64,000 bases of DNA from Scybalousia_A sp045221575. Lineage in GTDB: Bacteria; Bacteroidota; Bacteroidia; Bacteroidales; P3. The notes beneath the pieces were generated by a model. That model did no database searches. It was not told the DNA's origin and worked only from the letters and a program-made list of their open reading frames with translations. Shown piece by piece: positions 15,050 to 24,417 of this stretch (the stretch's first letter is position 1; each line of letters starts with the position of its first letter). The translations under genes were made by a program, and so were the position numbers. The stretch lies in assembly GCA_045221575.1 (NCBI GenBank), contig JBGUWU010000012.1, forward strand, positions 8,844-72,843, given 5' to 3'.

Positions 15050-16447
15050 ATGGCTAAAGAGAGAGCAAATTTCGGAACAAAACTTGGTATCATTTTAGCT
15101 ACAGCAGGCTCAGCTGTAGGTTTAGGAAATGTATGGCGTTTTCCTTATGTAACAGGTCAGAATGGTGGTGCGGCTTTTTTATTAATATATATAGCATTCG
15201 TTATTATTATGGGCGTACCATGTATGCTTAACGAGTTTATCATTGGGCGTAAAGCACAGGCTAATACTGCACGTGCCTATTCCAAACTTGCAAACGGTAC
15301 TCCTTGGAAACTAATAGGTATTTTAGGAGTTTTTACCGGCTTTATGATTACAGGATATTATGTTGTTGTTTCTGGCTGGTGCTTACAATATATCTACGCA
15401 TCTATAGCAGGACATCTAAACAGTGATGCAACATACGTAAAAACATATTTTGACACCTTTGCTACTAATCCATGGAAACCTATCTTATGGTTAGTAATAT
15501 TTATGTTGATATGTCATTTTATCGTTTCAAAAGGTGTAGAGAAAGGTATTGAGAAAAGTTCTAAGTTGATGATGCCTTTATTATTTATTTTATTGATTGT
15601 TATAGCTATATCTTCATGTTTATTGCCAGGAGCAAACAGAGGACTTTCATTTTTGTTTAAACCAGATTTTTCAAACGTAGATAGCAAAACATTTTTAGGT
15701 GCTTTAGGACAAGCGTTTTATTCATTAAGTCTTGGTATGGGTTGCTTATGTACATACGCCAGCTATTTTAAAAGAGATACTCACCTCACTAAGTCAGCAG
15801 CACAGATTGTTAGCATAGACACACTTATAGCTGTTCTTGCTGGCATTATGATATTTCCGGCTTTCTTTGCAAGTTATCCTGATGCTGCGAATAAGTTAGC
15901 TAATCCTGAATTGGCAAGTCAATACTCCGGACCTGGTTTAGTGTTTATAACCTTGCCTAATGTGTTTCATCAAGCATTTTCCAGCGTTCCTTTAATCGGT
16001 GAATTGGTGGCAATACTCTTTTATGCTTTATTGTCATTGGCGGCACTAACATCATTAATATCACTTCACGAAGTCAGCACTGCTTTCTTCCACGAAGAAC
16101 TAAAAATATCAAGAAAAAAAGGAGCAGGAATTGTTACCATTCTTTGTACTGTGATAGGTGTGTTCTGTTCATTGTCTTACGGCGGTGGTCGTGAGTGGTT
16201 AGTCATCGCAGGTCAATCTGTATTCACTTGGTTTGATTTTCTTTCAGGTCAGATATTTCTACCAACAGGAGGTCTGCTAACCTGTTTATTCATCGGTTGG
16301 TATGTTCCAAAACATATTGTAAAAGACGAATTCACCAACCAAGGTACATTGCGCGGTCGTTTCTTTAATATATATATGTTTGCCGTTCGTTATGTATGTC
16401 CTATCTGTATCATACTTATCTTCCTTAATCAATTTGGCATAATATAA
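15050..16447 (+). CDS. neurotransmitter:sodium symporter (NSS/SNF) family transporter
   Basis: A 465-residue inner-membrane protein with about eleven to twelve hydrophobic helices. Helix 1 carries the family signature around the sodium and substrate sites, ATAGSAVGLGNVWRFPY, and FLLIYI...GVPCMLNEFIIGR follows. These LeuT-fold transporters import amino acids or related amines with sodium. Length is normal for bacterial members. The substrate cannot be read from the sequence. Single gene with its own promoter; an inverted repeat downstream separates it from the opposing ino1-type gene. Confidence 0.93.
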   Translation: MAKERANFGTKLGIILATAGSAVGLGNVWRFPYVTGQNGGAAFLLIYIAFVIIMGVPCMLNEFIIGRKAQANTARAYSKLANGTPWKLIGILGVFTGFMITGYYVVVSGWCLQYIYASIAGHLNSDATYVKTYFDTFATNPWKPILWLVIFMLICHFIVSKGVEKGIEKSSKLMMPLLFILLIVIAISSCLLPGANRGLSFLFKPDFSNVDSKTFLGALGQAFYSLSLGMGCLCTYASYFKRDTHLTKSAAQIVSIDTLIAVLAGIMIFPAFFASYPDAANKLANPELASQYSGPGLVFITLPNVFHQAFSSVPLIGELVAILFYALLSLAALTSLISLHEVSTAFFHEELKISRKKGAGIVTILCTVIGVFCSLSYGGGREWLVIAGQSVFTWFDFLSGQIFLPTGGLLTCLFIGWYVPKHIVKDEFTNQGTLRGRFFNIYMFAVRYVCPICIILIFLNQFGII

Positions 16448-16513
16448 AAAAAAGGATTGTTGTCTTTTCAAAAAAAAGACTTCTATTCTTTTTTGTTTTA
16501 TTAATAGTAAAAA

Positions 16514-16547
16514 ATTAAGCCCGAAGCTTCACAGCTTTGGGCTTAAT
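16514..16547 (-). terminator. terminator between symporter and inositol-phosphate synthase
   Basis: A 15-bp stem (ATTAAGCCCGAAGCT / AGCTTTGGGCTTAAT, one wobble) with a 4-nt loop. The T-run lies on the minus strand, so it mainly ends the 16577-17728 transcript. Confidence 0.85.
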
Positions 16548-16576
16548 TGATTAATAAAACCTATGAAAAATAAAAA

Positions 16577-17728
16577 TTATTTCTTTACTTGTCCGCGTGT
16601 CATATCTGTTAATCTTCTTGCTGCTAACTCTCTACACTCAAACTCAGCTGCTTCAAAAGTCATTGGTTGAGGAGGAGTTTTTTGAGTGAAAGCACTTGCA
16701 CCTCTTAGAGAACCACAAATACCTAACTCTCTTGCAACTTTAAGATAACGTATAGCGTCTATAACTACTCCTGCTGAATTTGGAGAATCTATAACAGACA
16801 AACGAGCATCAAATGTAACAGGAGAACCACCGAAACCTTCTAATTCCAAGTGGAAGTTTGCTATCTTGTTGTCTTTATAGTAAGCCATGTAGTTGCTTGG
16901 TCCAGCAAACAAGAATGAATCTCCAACAGGTATGCCTCTAATATCATTTTGACAACGGATAACGTTTTCTTTTGATATTTTCTTTGATTTCAATCTGTTT
17001 TGGTTAAGCATATTCATAAAGTCTGTGTTTCCACCAACGTTTTCTTGGATATGACATTTAACTTTATGACCACGAGCAAAAGCCAACTCTTGTAGCATTT
17101 GAGAAAGAATACTTGCACCAAATTGAGATTTCATATCATCACCAATAATTGGTAAGCCGGCATCTATAAACTTCTGTTCCCATTCTGGATCGGAAGCGAT
17201 GAAAACAGGAATACAGTTACAGAAAGCAACTCCTGCATCTATTGCACATTGAGCATAGAACTTAACGGCTTCTTCGCTACCTACAGGCATATAATCTATA
17301 AGTATGTCTGCTTTAGTTTCCTTTAACACCTTAACAACATCTACCTCTTGAGTTTCGTCATCAACAACAAAAGTAGTGTCTTGTGGATATTTTTCGTAGT
17401 CTAACATGTGTGCTGATACACCGTCTAAAACAGGGGCTTTCATCACAACAACGTTACTTTTTGGGAACTTATCTGGATCTACTATGTTTATAGTACAATT
17501 TGGTTTTGCATAGATTGCTTTATCAAGAGTTTGTCCTACTTTTCTTTTATCTATATCAAAAGCGGCAACAATCTCTATATCTTGAGCTGTATATCCACCT
17601 ATGCTTTTTGCCATCATACCTTCAGGAGCATTAGAGTCATTCTCCTTGTGAGAATAATACTCCAAACCTTGTATAAGTGCAGATGCACAGTTACCGATTC
17701 CTGCAATAGCTATTCTAATTTTTTCCAT
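16577..17728 (-). CDS. inositol-3-phosphate synthase
   Basis: A 383-residue NAD-dependent enzyme of the Ino1 family, which turns glucose 6-phosphate into myo-inositol 3-phosphate, the entry step to inositol lipids. The N-terminal Rossmann motif is RIAIAGIGNCASALIQG; DDMKSQFGASI, HIQENVGGNTDF and the lysine-rich RLKSKKISK block are conserved active-site regions. The length is that of the short prokaryotic type. It is alone here: no phosphatidylinositol synthase or phosphatase is adjacent. In gut Bacteroidales this enzyme supports inositol sphingolipids and phosphatidylinositol. A 21-nt repeat array lies about 185 nt upstream. Confidence 0.93.
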   Translation of the reverse strand: MEKIRIAIAGIGNCASALIQGLEYYSHKENDSNAPEGMMAKSIGGYTAQDIEIVAAFDIDKRKVGQTLDKAIYAKPNCTINIVDPDKFPKSNVVVMKAPVLDGVSAHMLDYEKYPQDTTFVVDDETQEVDVVKVLKETKADILIDYMPVGSEEAVKFYAQCAIDAGVAFCNCIPVFIASDPEWEQKFIDAGLPIIGDDMKSQFGASILSQMLQELAFARGHKVKCHIQENVGGNTDFMNMLNQNRLKSKKISKENVIRCQNDIRGIPVGDSFLFAGPSNYMAYYKDNKIANFHLELEGFGGSPVTFDARLSVIDSPNSAGVVIDAIRYLKVARELGICGSLRGASAFTQKTPPQPMTFEAAEFECRELAARRLTDMTRGQVKK

Positions 17729-17913
17729 TTTATTTACTTATATTTTATACAGATTATTAATGCAATTTTTTTATTGTTTAATTTTCTTAGGTTTTAATGA
17801 ATCTTAAACAATATCTTCCAAAATCTAAAGTGCAAAGATACAACTTTTTTTATACATAATCTTTTTTTTTAATCTTTTTTTGGAGTAAAACTTTGTTTTT
17901 AACAAAAAGGCAA

Positions 17914-17997
17914 AAAAAACATCAACTTTTGTTTAACGAAAATCAACTCTTGTTCAACCAAAATCAACTTTTGTTTTCTTAAAAGTTGATGTTTTTT
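17914..17997. repeat. 21-nt repeat array A (3 units with inverted ends)
   Basis: Three consecutive 21-nt units (17918-17938, 17939-17959, 17960-17980) with core ATCAACTTTT or ATCAACTCTT. The array is framed by perfect 17-bp inverted repeats, AAAAAACATCAACTTTT at 17914-17930 and its complement at 17981-17997, giving a hairpin with T-runs on both strands. It sits in a divergent region between 17728 and 18143. Related arrays are at 37209, 43386 and 55911. Confidence 0.9.
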
Positions 17998-18142
17998 CAC
18001 TATAATCAAATGCTATTGACAACACTATCAAATTCATTTTTTTTATGACAATTATAATAAAAGCAAGTACTTTTTAGTTTTAGATAATAAGAAAAATAGA
18101 CAAACAAATTACTCTAAACTAAAATAGTTTTACATAAAGAAA

Positions 18143-18637
18143 ATGACAAGAGTCGGGGTTTTAAGTGATACTCATGGCAGAGTTGCAAAAGAAGTGTTGG
18201 AGTTTTTTAAAGATGTGGATATTATTTTGCACGCAGGCGACATTGGCAACACAAAAGTTTTAGACACCTTACGAGCAGAGAAAAAACTTGTGGCTGTGTA
18301 TGGCAATTGTGATGATAAATACTTGGACGATGAAGTAAAAGGTATTATTTCGTTTAAGATAGAAGATGTTAAACTGTTAATGACTCACATTGGCGGTTAC
18401 CCAAAACACTACAACAAAGACATAGTCCCTTACTTTGTAAGCGAAAAGCCCGATATTTTCATTTGCGGACACTCCCACATACTTAAAATAATGTATGATA
18501 AGGATTGGAACTTCCTTTTGATTAATCCGGGAGCCTGCGGTTATCAAGGATTTCATTTGGTTTGCACATTAGTCCGATTTGTTATTGACGGCAAAGAGAT
18601 AAAAGATTTAGAAGTAATGGATTTCAATAAATTTTAA
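18143..18637 (+). CDS. metallophosphoesterase, YfcE/MJ0936 type
   Basis: A 164-residue single-domain phosphodiesterase of the calcineurin-like fold. The metal ligands are visible in order: SDTHGR (residue 8 on), HAGDIGN, YGNCD, THIGG and CGHSH. Length and motif order match the YfcE/MJ0936 family, whose members hydrolyse phosphodiesters in vitro; the physiological substrate is unknown. It is 6 nt upstream of the SBF-like transporter gene and likely cotranscribed with it. Confidence 0.92.
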   Translation: MTRVGVLSDTHGRVAKEVLEFFKDVDIILHAGDIGNTKVLDTLRAEKKLVAVYGNCDDKYLDDEVKGIISFKIEDVKLLMTHIGGYPKHYNKDIVPYFVSEKPDIFICGHSHILKIMYDKDWNFLLINPGACGYQGFHLVCTLVRFVIDGKEIKDLEVMDFNKF

Positions 18638-18643
18638 AAGCAA

Positions 18644-19546
18644 ATGTTGATAAAGAAATATAAAGGTCTGCTTCTACCCTTGGCTATGATTCTCGGTGTG
18701 TTGTTTTTCAAGCAACTGCACATCTTTATTAACCTTGTACCTGTGCTTATATGTTTCATATTGTTCTTTGCTTACAGTGGATTACATTTCAGAAGACTTA
18801 GATTTCAAAAGATAAATTTCATACTACTAAGCGTACATCTTATAAGTGCTATTGTTATTTATGCATTATGCTATGTTGCCTTTGAACCTTTGGTTTCTAA
18901 AAGTATATTAGTAGGTTTAGTATGTCCTGTCGCAAGTTCCTCTTCGGCTGTGGTAACTGTTTTAGGAGGAGATAGAGAAGTTAGCATCATGCACACTCTT
19001 TGCGATAATGCAATGTTAGTCGTTGTTGCTCCTATTATGTTTTCTTTGGCTGAAACAACAGCAGATATGACTTTTATGCAATCTGTTTTAATTCTGTTAG
19101 CGAAAGTCTTTCCTATAATGATGTTTCCTTTCTTTGCGTTGATAATAATGAGAAGATTTTTTCCAAGAGCTTCTTTTAAACTCTCAAAATACGACTGGTT
19201 GTCTATTCCTTTATGGTCTGTGGCTTTGATGATTAACTTTTCTAAAACAACTTTTGCTATCATTCACATGGGAAGTCAAGAGATAAGAAACATTGTCTTA
19301 ATTGTTATTCTTTCGCTTGTCATGTGCATACTTCAATTCTTCTTTGGCAGAAAGATAGGCAAAGCATTCAATCATAGCATTGTCGGAGCTCAAGCCTTAG
19401 GTCAAAAAAATACAGGCTTAGGTATTTGGATGGCATATACATATTTTTCTAATCCATTAACAACAATATATTGTGCAGGTTATTCTCTTTGGCAAAATAT
19501 ATTCAATAGCATACAAATGTATCTGCACGATACTAAAAAACATTAA
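18644..19546 (+). CDS. bile acid:sodium symporter (SBF/BASS)-like membrane protein
   Basis: A 300-residue integral membrane protein with about nine to ten hydrophobic helices. CPVASSSSAVVTVLGGD and GAQALGQKNTGLGIW correspond in position to the two unwound, sodium-binding crossover regions of the BASS fold. Family members move organic anions with sodium. Bacterial proteins of this type are rarely bile acid carriers, so the substrate is open. It follows the phosphoesterase gene after 6 nt. Confidence 0.8.
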   Translation: MLIKKYKGLLLPLAMILGVLFFKQLHIFINLVPVLICFILFFAYSGLHFRRLRFQKINFILLSVHLISAIVIYALCYVAFEPLVSKSILVGLVCPVASSSSAVVTVLGGDREVSIMHTLCDNAMLVVVAPIMFSLAETTADMTFMQSVLILLAKVFPIMMFPFFALIIMRRFFPRASFKLSKYDWLSIPLWSVALMINFSKTTFAIIHMGSQEIRNIVLIVILSLVMCILQFFFGRKIGKAFNHSIVGAQALGQKNTGLGIWMAYTYFSNPLTTIYCAGYSLWQNIFNSIQMYLHDTKKH

Positions 19547-19580
19547 GCAACGTTATAAAATAGAACAAAATATTTAAGTT

Positions 19581-20927
19581 ATGAATGATTCTTTTAGAAA
19601 AATAATTGTATTATTCAAGAAATACTTTGATTTAAGAACAGATAAAGAAAGTGAAGAAGGAACTATTATTGAGATAACCAAGGGCGTTAATTTCCGTGGT
19701 GCAAATCTTTGGATTCTTATCTTTGCTATTTTTCTTGCTTCTTTAGGATTAAATGTCAATTCAACGGCCGTTATTATCGGTGCTATGCTTATTTCTCCTC
19801 TGATGGGACCTATTGTTGGTATGGGATTAGCCGTTGGTATAAGAGATTTTGATCTATTAAAACGTTCTTTTAGAAATTATCTTGTTGCAACTATAATAAG
19901 TGTTATCACGGCAACCATTTATTTTTTTGTTTCTCCTCTTTCAGAAGCTCAAAGCGAACTACTTGCGAGAACATCACCTACTTTATATGACGTATTGATT
20001 GCATTATTTGGTGGAGCCGCAGGAATTATGGCTTTATGTAACAAAGGCAAAGGAAACGTAATACCAGGAGTTGCCATTGCTACTGCTTTAATGCCTCCTC
20101 TATGTACTGCAGGCTATGGTTTGGCAACAGGTAAAATAGCTTATTTTCTTGGAGCTTTCTATTTGTTTTTCATCAACACTGTATTCATTGCCTTAGCCAC
20201 TTATATTGGTGTAAGAAGTTTGCATTTCCATTATAAACAATCAGCAAATAAAGAACAAGAAAAAACTGTAAGAAAATACTTATTGGGTATTGTCATCATA
20301 ACAGTAATACCTGCTTGCTTTATGACTTTAAACATAATTCAAAAAAGTCTCTTTGAAAACGATGTAAAGAATTTTATCAATAAAGAAATAAAACAAGCAG
20401 GAACTCAGATAATAAGTTTTGATACAAACAAATCTGACTCTACTCTTAGAATTGTTGCTGTTGGAAAAGAGATTGCAGACACTTCCATATTAAGAGCACA
20501 AAAGAGAATGCATTTTTATGATTTAAAAGATTATCATTTGCAAATCATTCAAGGTACAAGCTCAAGTGAAATATCTCTATTAAAAGATGAGATTTTAAAT
20601 AAGGGTAATGTTAATTATTCCAATCTATTGCAGGAAAGCCAAGAAAACCTACAGGCAATGCAAACTCAGATTCAAGAATATCAAAAATACGAAAACATAT
20701 CAAAAGAATTAAAAGAAGAAGTAAAGAGTTTGTTCCCTAAAGTTGAATTTATTGCTTTAGCTTCTGCTACTGAGATATATATAAACAAAGATAGTGTTGA
20801 TAAAACACCTATTGCCGTTGTAGTTTTTGAAAACAACGACAAACCAAATGCAGAAGAGACTAAAAAACTTTCTCAATGGTTAAAAACAAGAACAAAATCT
20901 ACGAATATAAAAGTAATAATAAAATAA
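19581..20927 (+). CDS. DUF389 family membrane protein
   Basis: A 448-residue protein. After a 50-residue cytosolic start, helices carrying NSTAVIIGAMLISPLMGPIVG and VIPGVAIATALMPPLC are the DUF389 hallmark. Five to seven membrane segments end near residue 260, and the rest is a soluble domain with a coiled-coil-like stretch (about 335-390, rich in Gln/Glu). The function of the family is unknown. It ends 3 nt before tsaD, so the genes probably share a transcript. Confidence 0.9.
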   Translation: MNDSFRKIIVLFKKYFDLRTDKESEEGTIIEITKGVNFRGANLWILIFAIFLASLGLNVNSTAVIIGAMLISPLMGPIVGMGLAVGIRDFDLLKRSFRNYLVATIISVITATIYFFVSPLSEAQSELLARTSPTLYDVLIALFGGAAGIMALCNKGKGNVIPGVAIATALMPPLCTAGYGLATGKIAYFLGAFYLFFINTVFIALATYIGVRSLHFHYKQSANKEQEKTVRKYLLGIVIITVIPACFMTLNIIQKSLFENDVKNFINKEIKQAGTQIISFDTNKSDSTLRIVAVGKEIADTSILRAQKRMHFYDLKDYHLQIIQGTSSSEISLLKDEILNKGNVNYSNLLQESQENLQAMQTQIQEYQKYENISKELKEEVKSLFPKVEFIALASATEIYINKDSVDKTPIAVVVFENNDKPNAEETKKLSQWLKTRTKSTNIKVIIK

Positions 20928-20930
20928 TTT

Positions 20931-21938
20931 ATGAGTAAATATATACTTGCTATAGAATCTTCTTGTGATGATACTTCGGCAGCTGTTATCCAAGACAATT
21001 TTATTTGTTTAAGCAATGTTACTGCCTCACAAAAAGTACATGAAATCTATGGTGGAGTTGTACCTGAGTTAGCTTCACGAGCACATCAACAAAACATACT
21101 TCCTGTTGTTGAAGTAGCATTAAAAGAAGCTAAGATAACAAAAGAAGACTTATCTGCTATAGCATTTACAAGAGGACCTGGATTGTTAGGCTCTTTACTT
21201 GTAGGAGTTAGTTTTGCAAAAAGCATGGCTCAAGGTTTAAACATTCCAATAATAGATGTTAATCACTTAGACGCTCACGTTTTAGCTCATTTTGTAAAAG
21301 ATAGTGAAGAACAAGAAGTTCCTCAATTTCCTTATTTATGCCTTTTGGTTTCTGGAGGAAATACTCAGATAATAAGGGTGGATTCTGACAACAAAATGCA
21401 AGTTCTTGGAAAAACGATAGACGATGCTGCAGGAGAAACTATTGATAAGGCTGCAAAAATTCTTTCTCTTCCCTACCCTGGAGGACCTCATATAGATAGA
21501 CTTGCAAAACAAGGACAACCAAAACTAAATTTTGCAAAAAGCCATATCAAAGGCTATGATTATAGTTTTTCTGGTTTAAAGACAAGCATTCTTTATACTT
21601 TAAGAGACTGTTTAAAAGAAAACCCTAAATATATAGAAGAGAACATTGAAGATATTGCTTGTTCTGTACAAAAAGCAGTTGTTGATTCTCTATTGTCAAA
21701 ATTTGAAAAAGCATTAAAAGATACAAAAATAAAGACCATTGCTTTAGCTGGAGGAGTTTCGGCTAATTCCTTGTTAAGAGAAAGATTTCAACAAATAGGA
21801 ACAAAATATCATTGTAAGGTATTTATTCCTAAGTTTTCTTACACAACAGACAATGCTGCAATGGTTGGAGTTTGTGGTATGTTTAAGTTTCTCAGAGGAG
21901 ATTTTGCTGACATGTCTTTAACTGCATACGCACGATAA
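20931..21938 (+). CDS. tsaD: tRNA N6-adenosine threonylcarbamoyltransferase TsaD
   Basis: A 335-residue ASKHA-fold enzyme that moves threonylcarbamoyl to A37 of ANN-decoding tRNAs, together with TsaB and TsaE (not in the window). Seen: AIESSCDDTSAAVI at the start, the metal-binding HLDAHVLAH, LLVSGGNTQI, DDAAGETIDKAAK and ALAGGVSAN. Length is standard. It is the middle of a DUF389-tsaD-aroK run with short gaps. Confidence 0.98.
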   Translation: MSKYILAIESSCDDTSAAVIQDNFICLSNVTASQKVHEIYGGVVPELASRAHQQNILPVVEVALKEAKITKEDLSAIAFTRGPGLLGSLLVGVSFAKSMAQGLNIPIIDVNHLDAHVLAHFVKDSEEQEVPQFPYLCLLVSGGNTQIIRVDSDNKMQVLGKTIDDAAGETIDKAAKILSLPYPGGPHIDRLAKQGQPKLNFAKSHIKGYDYSFSGLKTSILYTLRDCLKENPKYIEENIEDIACSVQKAVVDSLLSKFEKALKDTKIKTIALAGGVSANSLLRERFQQIGTKYHCKVFIPKFSYTTDNAAMVGVCGMFKFLRGDFADMSLTAYAR

Positions 21939-21956
21939 AATAAATATATTCTTATT

Positions 21957-22463
21957 ATGAAAATAGCTCTTGTCGGTTATATGTATTGTGGCAAAACTAC
22001 GGTTGGAAAACGTATTGCTAACATACTAAACTTAGAGTTCAAAGACACAGATACTATTATAGAATCTATTTGCAAAGAAAGTGTCAATGATATATTCAAG
22101 AATAAAGGAGAAGAGTTTTTTAGACAAAAAGAAAGAGAAGTACTTGTTCAACTTTTACAAGAAGATAATATAGTTATAGCAACAGGTGGAGGCTTACCTT
22201 GCTACAAAGATAATATGCAATTAATAAAAGATAACTGCAAAAGCATATATCTTAAACTCTCGCCTTCTCAAATTCTTTCCCGTGCTTTGGTTAGCAAGAA
22301 AAAAAGACCGCTGATTGAAAAAATACCCTCAGAAAAAAGACTTGAGTTTATTGAGAAATCGTTACAGGAAAGAGAAATATATTATCAACAAGCGGATGTT
22401 TTTATTGGAGCATTATCCATTAGTAAGTTTGAGTTAGAGATGACATTAGAGTACTTGAAGTAA
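21957..22463 (+). CDS. aroK: shikimate kinase
   Basis: A 168-residue kinase that phosphorylates shikimate in aromatic amino-acid biosynthesis. Walker A is GYMYCGKTTVGK (residues 7-18). DTDTIIE supplies the shikimate- and magnesium-binding Asp, and ATGGGLPC is the second substrate loop. The lid region contains KKRPLI. It lies 18 nt after tsaD. Confidence 0.95.
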   Translation: MKIALVGYMYCGKTTVGKRIANILNLEFKDTDTIIESICKESVNDIFKNKGEEFFRQKEREVLVQLLQEDNIVIATGGGLPCYKDNMQLIKDNCKSIYLKLSPSQILSRALVSKKKRPLIEKIPSEKRLEFIEKSLQEREIYYQQADVFIGALSISKFELEMTLEYLK

Positions 22464-22515
22464 GCAGAAAAACAAAATTTTAAATCGTTTAGATTCTTAT
22501 TGATAAAAAATTTTG

Positions 22516-22523
22516 TAAATTTG
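22516..22523 (+). promoter_or_regulatory. -7 box that decides the parE start
   Basis: TAAATTTG matches TAnnTTTG and ends 12 nt before the ATG at 22536. An alternative start at 22500 would lie upstream of the transcription start, so it is rejected. Confidence 0.6.
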
Positions 22524-22535
22524 CACCTCATTATT

Positions 22536-24395
22536 ATGGACGAAGAAATAAGAAATATAAAAGGCTACGGAGAAGACAGCGTCATAACTCTTGATTGGCA
22601 TGAGCATATTAGATTACGCCCTGGTATGTATATAGGAAAGCTTGGCGATGGTGCTTCTGTTGATGATGGTATTTACGTTTTAGTTAAGGAGGTTATTGAT
22701 AATTCTGTTGATGAGTTTGCTATGGGAAATGGCAAAACAATAGAAGTTAATATTGATTATGAGTTAGGCAAAGTTAGGGTAAGAGATTATGGTAGAGGTA
22801 TTCCTTTAGGCAAAACAATAGACTGCGTTGCTAAAATGAATACGGGTGCGAAATATGATTCAAATACATTCAAGAAATCTGTAGGAATGAACGGAGTAGG
22901 AACAAAAGCTGTTAATGCTCTTAGTTCTTTTTTCAAGGTACAAAGTATTGTTGATGGTAAAACGAAGATAGCAGAGTTCTCTAAAGGAAAAATTACATCA
23001 GACTATCCTATTACAGAGTGTTCAGAACCTAATGGTACTATCATAGAATTTATTCCAGATAAAGAATTATTTGGAAACTTCTCTTATATCTCTGAGTATG
23101 TAGAGAAAATGATTTTGAACTATGCTTATCTAAATCAGGGTTTAACTCTTCTTTTCAACGATAAAAAATATCGTTCTCCTAATGGTTTGTTGGATTTATT
23201 AAACAACAACATGGATTCTGAGCCTTTATATCCTGTAATTCACATAAAAGAAGATGATTTTGAATTTGCTTTTACTCATTCGGACAAAGTGCTAACTGAG
23301 GAACATCATTCTTTTGTTAATGGACAAAACACCACACAAGGAGGAACTCATTTAGCTGCTTTCAGAGAGGCAATAGTAAGAGTAATGAAAGATTATTTCA
23401 AAAAAGATTACGAGCCTTCAGACATTCGTTCAGGAATAATATCAGCCATAAGTTTAAGAATAAAAGAGCCTGTCTTTGAATCACAAACAAAAACCAAACT
23501 TGGCAGTGTTGATTACGACAAAGAAAAAGGTATAACAGTAAGAAACTACATAAACGACATAGTTAAACGCAGACTTGACAATTATTTACACATCAACGAA
23601 CAAGTTGCAGAAGCTATTTTGCAAAAAGTTCAACGCAATGAAAAAGAAAGAAAAGGTCTGCAAAACGTTAAGAAGCTTGCTAAAGAAGGTGCTAAAAAAG
23701 CTTCCTTAACAAACAAAAAACTTAGAGATTGTCGCATACATTACAATAGTAAAGATGAAAGAAGATTAGAGACTACTCTTTTCATTACTGAGGGTAATTC
23801 TGCTTCTGGATCTATTACTAAGACAAGGGATCCTAATGTTCAGGCTGTATTTTCTTTAAGAGGAAAACCATATAATTCTTTTGGTGAAAGCAAAGAAATA
23901 GTATATAAAAACGAGGAGTTCAACCTTCTTCACAATGCTTTGAATATTGATGAAGACATGGATAACCTTAGATACAACAACATCGTTATTGCTACCGATG
24001 CTGACGTTGATGGTATGCATATCAGAATGCTTTTGATGACTTTCTTTTTACAATTCTTCCCTGATTTAGTTAAGAGTGGTCATGTTTACATCTTACAAAC
24101 TCCTTTATTTAAGGTTAAGAACAAAAAACAGACTATTTACTGCTACACCGAACAAGAAAGAGATGATGCGGCAAAAAAACTAAAACAAGGAGTTGAAATA
24201 TCTCGTTTCAAAGGTTTAGGAGAAATATCACCAGATGAGTTTGCAAACTTCATCGGCAAAGATATTCGTTTAGATCCGGTGCTATTAAACAAAGAATCCG
24301 GCATTTCAGACACTTTAAAATTCTTTATGGGTGCAAATTCTCCTAACAGACAAGAATATATTATAGACAATTTACGTTATGATGATATTGGTTAA
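22536..24395 (+). CDS. parE: DNA topoisomerase IV subunit B (type IIA, GyrB/ParE family)
   Basis: ATPase subunit of a type IIA topoisomerase that decatenates chromosomes. From the start at 22536 (MDEEIRN) it is 619 residues. Seen: HIRLRPGMYIGKLGDG, the GHKL ATPase motifs EVIDNSVDEF, RDYGRGIPLG and GMNGVGTKAVNALS, and the Toprim motifs FITEGNSASGSI and TDADVDGMHIR. The length and the LRPGMYIGKLGDG form fit the Bacteroidota ParE branch rather than GyrB. No parC is adjacent here, since a secreted-protein gene follows. Confidence 0.93.
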   Translation: MDEEIRNIKGYGEDSVITLDWHEHIRLRPGMYIGKLGDGASVDDGIYVLVKEVIDNSVDEFAMGNGKTIEVNIDYELGKVRVRDYGRGIPLGKTIDCVAKMNTGAKYDSNTFKKSVGMNGVGTKAVNALSSFFKVQSIVDGKTKIAEFSKGKITSDYPITECSEPNGTIIEFIPDKELFGNFSYISEYVEKMILNYAYLNQGLTLLFNDKKYRSPNGLLDLLNNNMDSEPLYPVIHIKEDDFEFAFTHSDKVLTEEHHSFVNGQNTTQGGTHLAAFREAIVRVMKDYFKKDYEPSDIRSGIISAISLRIKEPVFESQTKTKLGSVDYDKEKGITVRNYINDIVKRRLDNYLHINEQVAEAILQKVQRNEKERKGLQNVKKLAKEGAKKASLTNKKLRDCRIHYNSKDERRLETTLFITEGNSASGSITKTRDPNVQAVFSLRGKPYNSFGESKEIVYKNEEFNLLHNALNIDEDMDNLRYNNIVIATDADVDGMHIRMLLMTFFLQFFPDLVKSGHVYILQTPLFKVKNKKQTIYCYTEQERDDAAKKLKQGVEISRFKGLGEISPDEFANFIGKDIRLDPVLLNKESGISDTLKFFMGANSPNRQEYIIDNLRYDDIG

Positions 24396-24417
24396 TAAGA
24401 AAAACAAGAACAATAAT

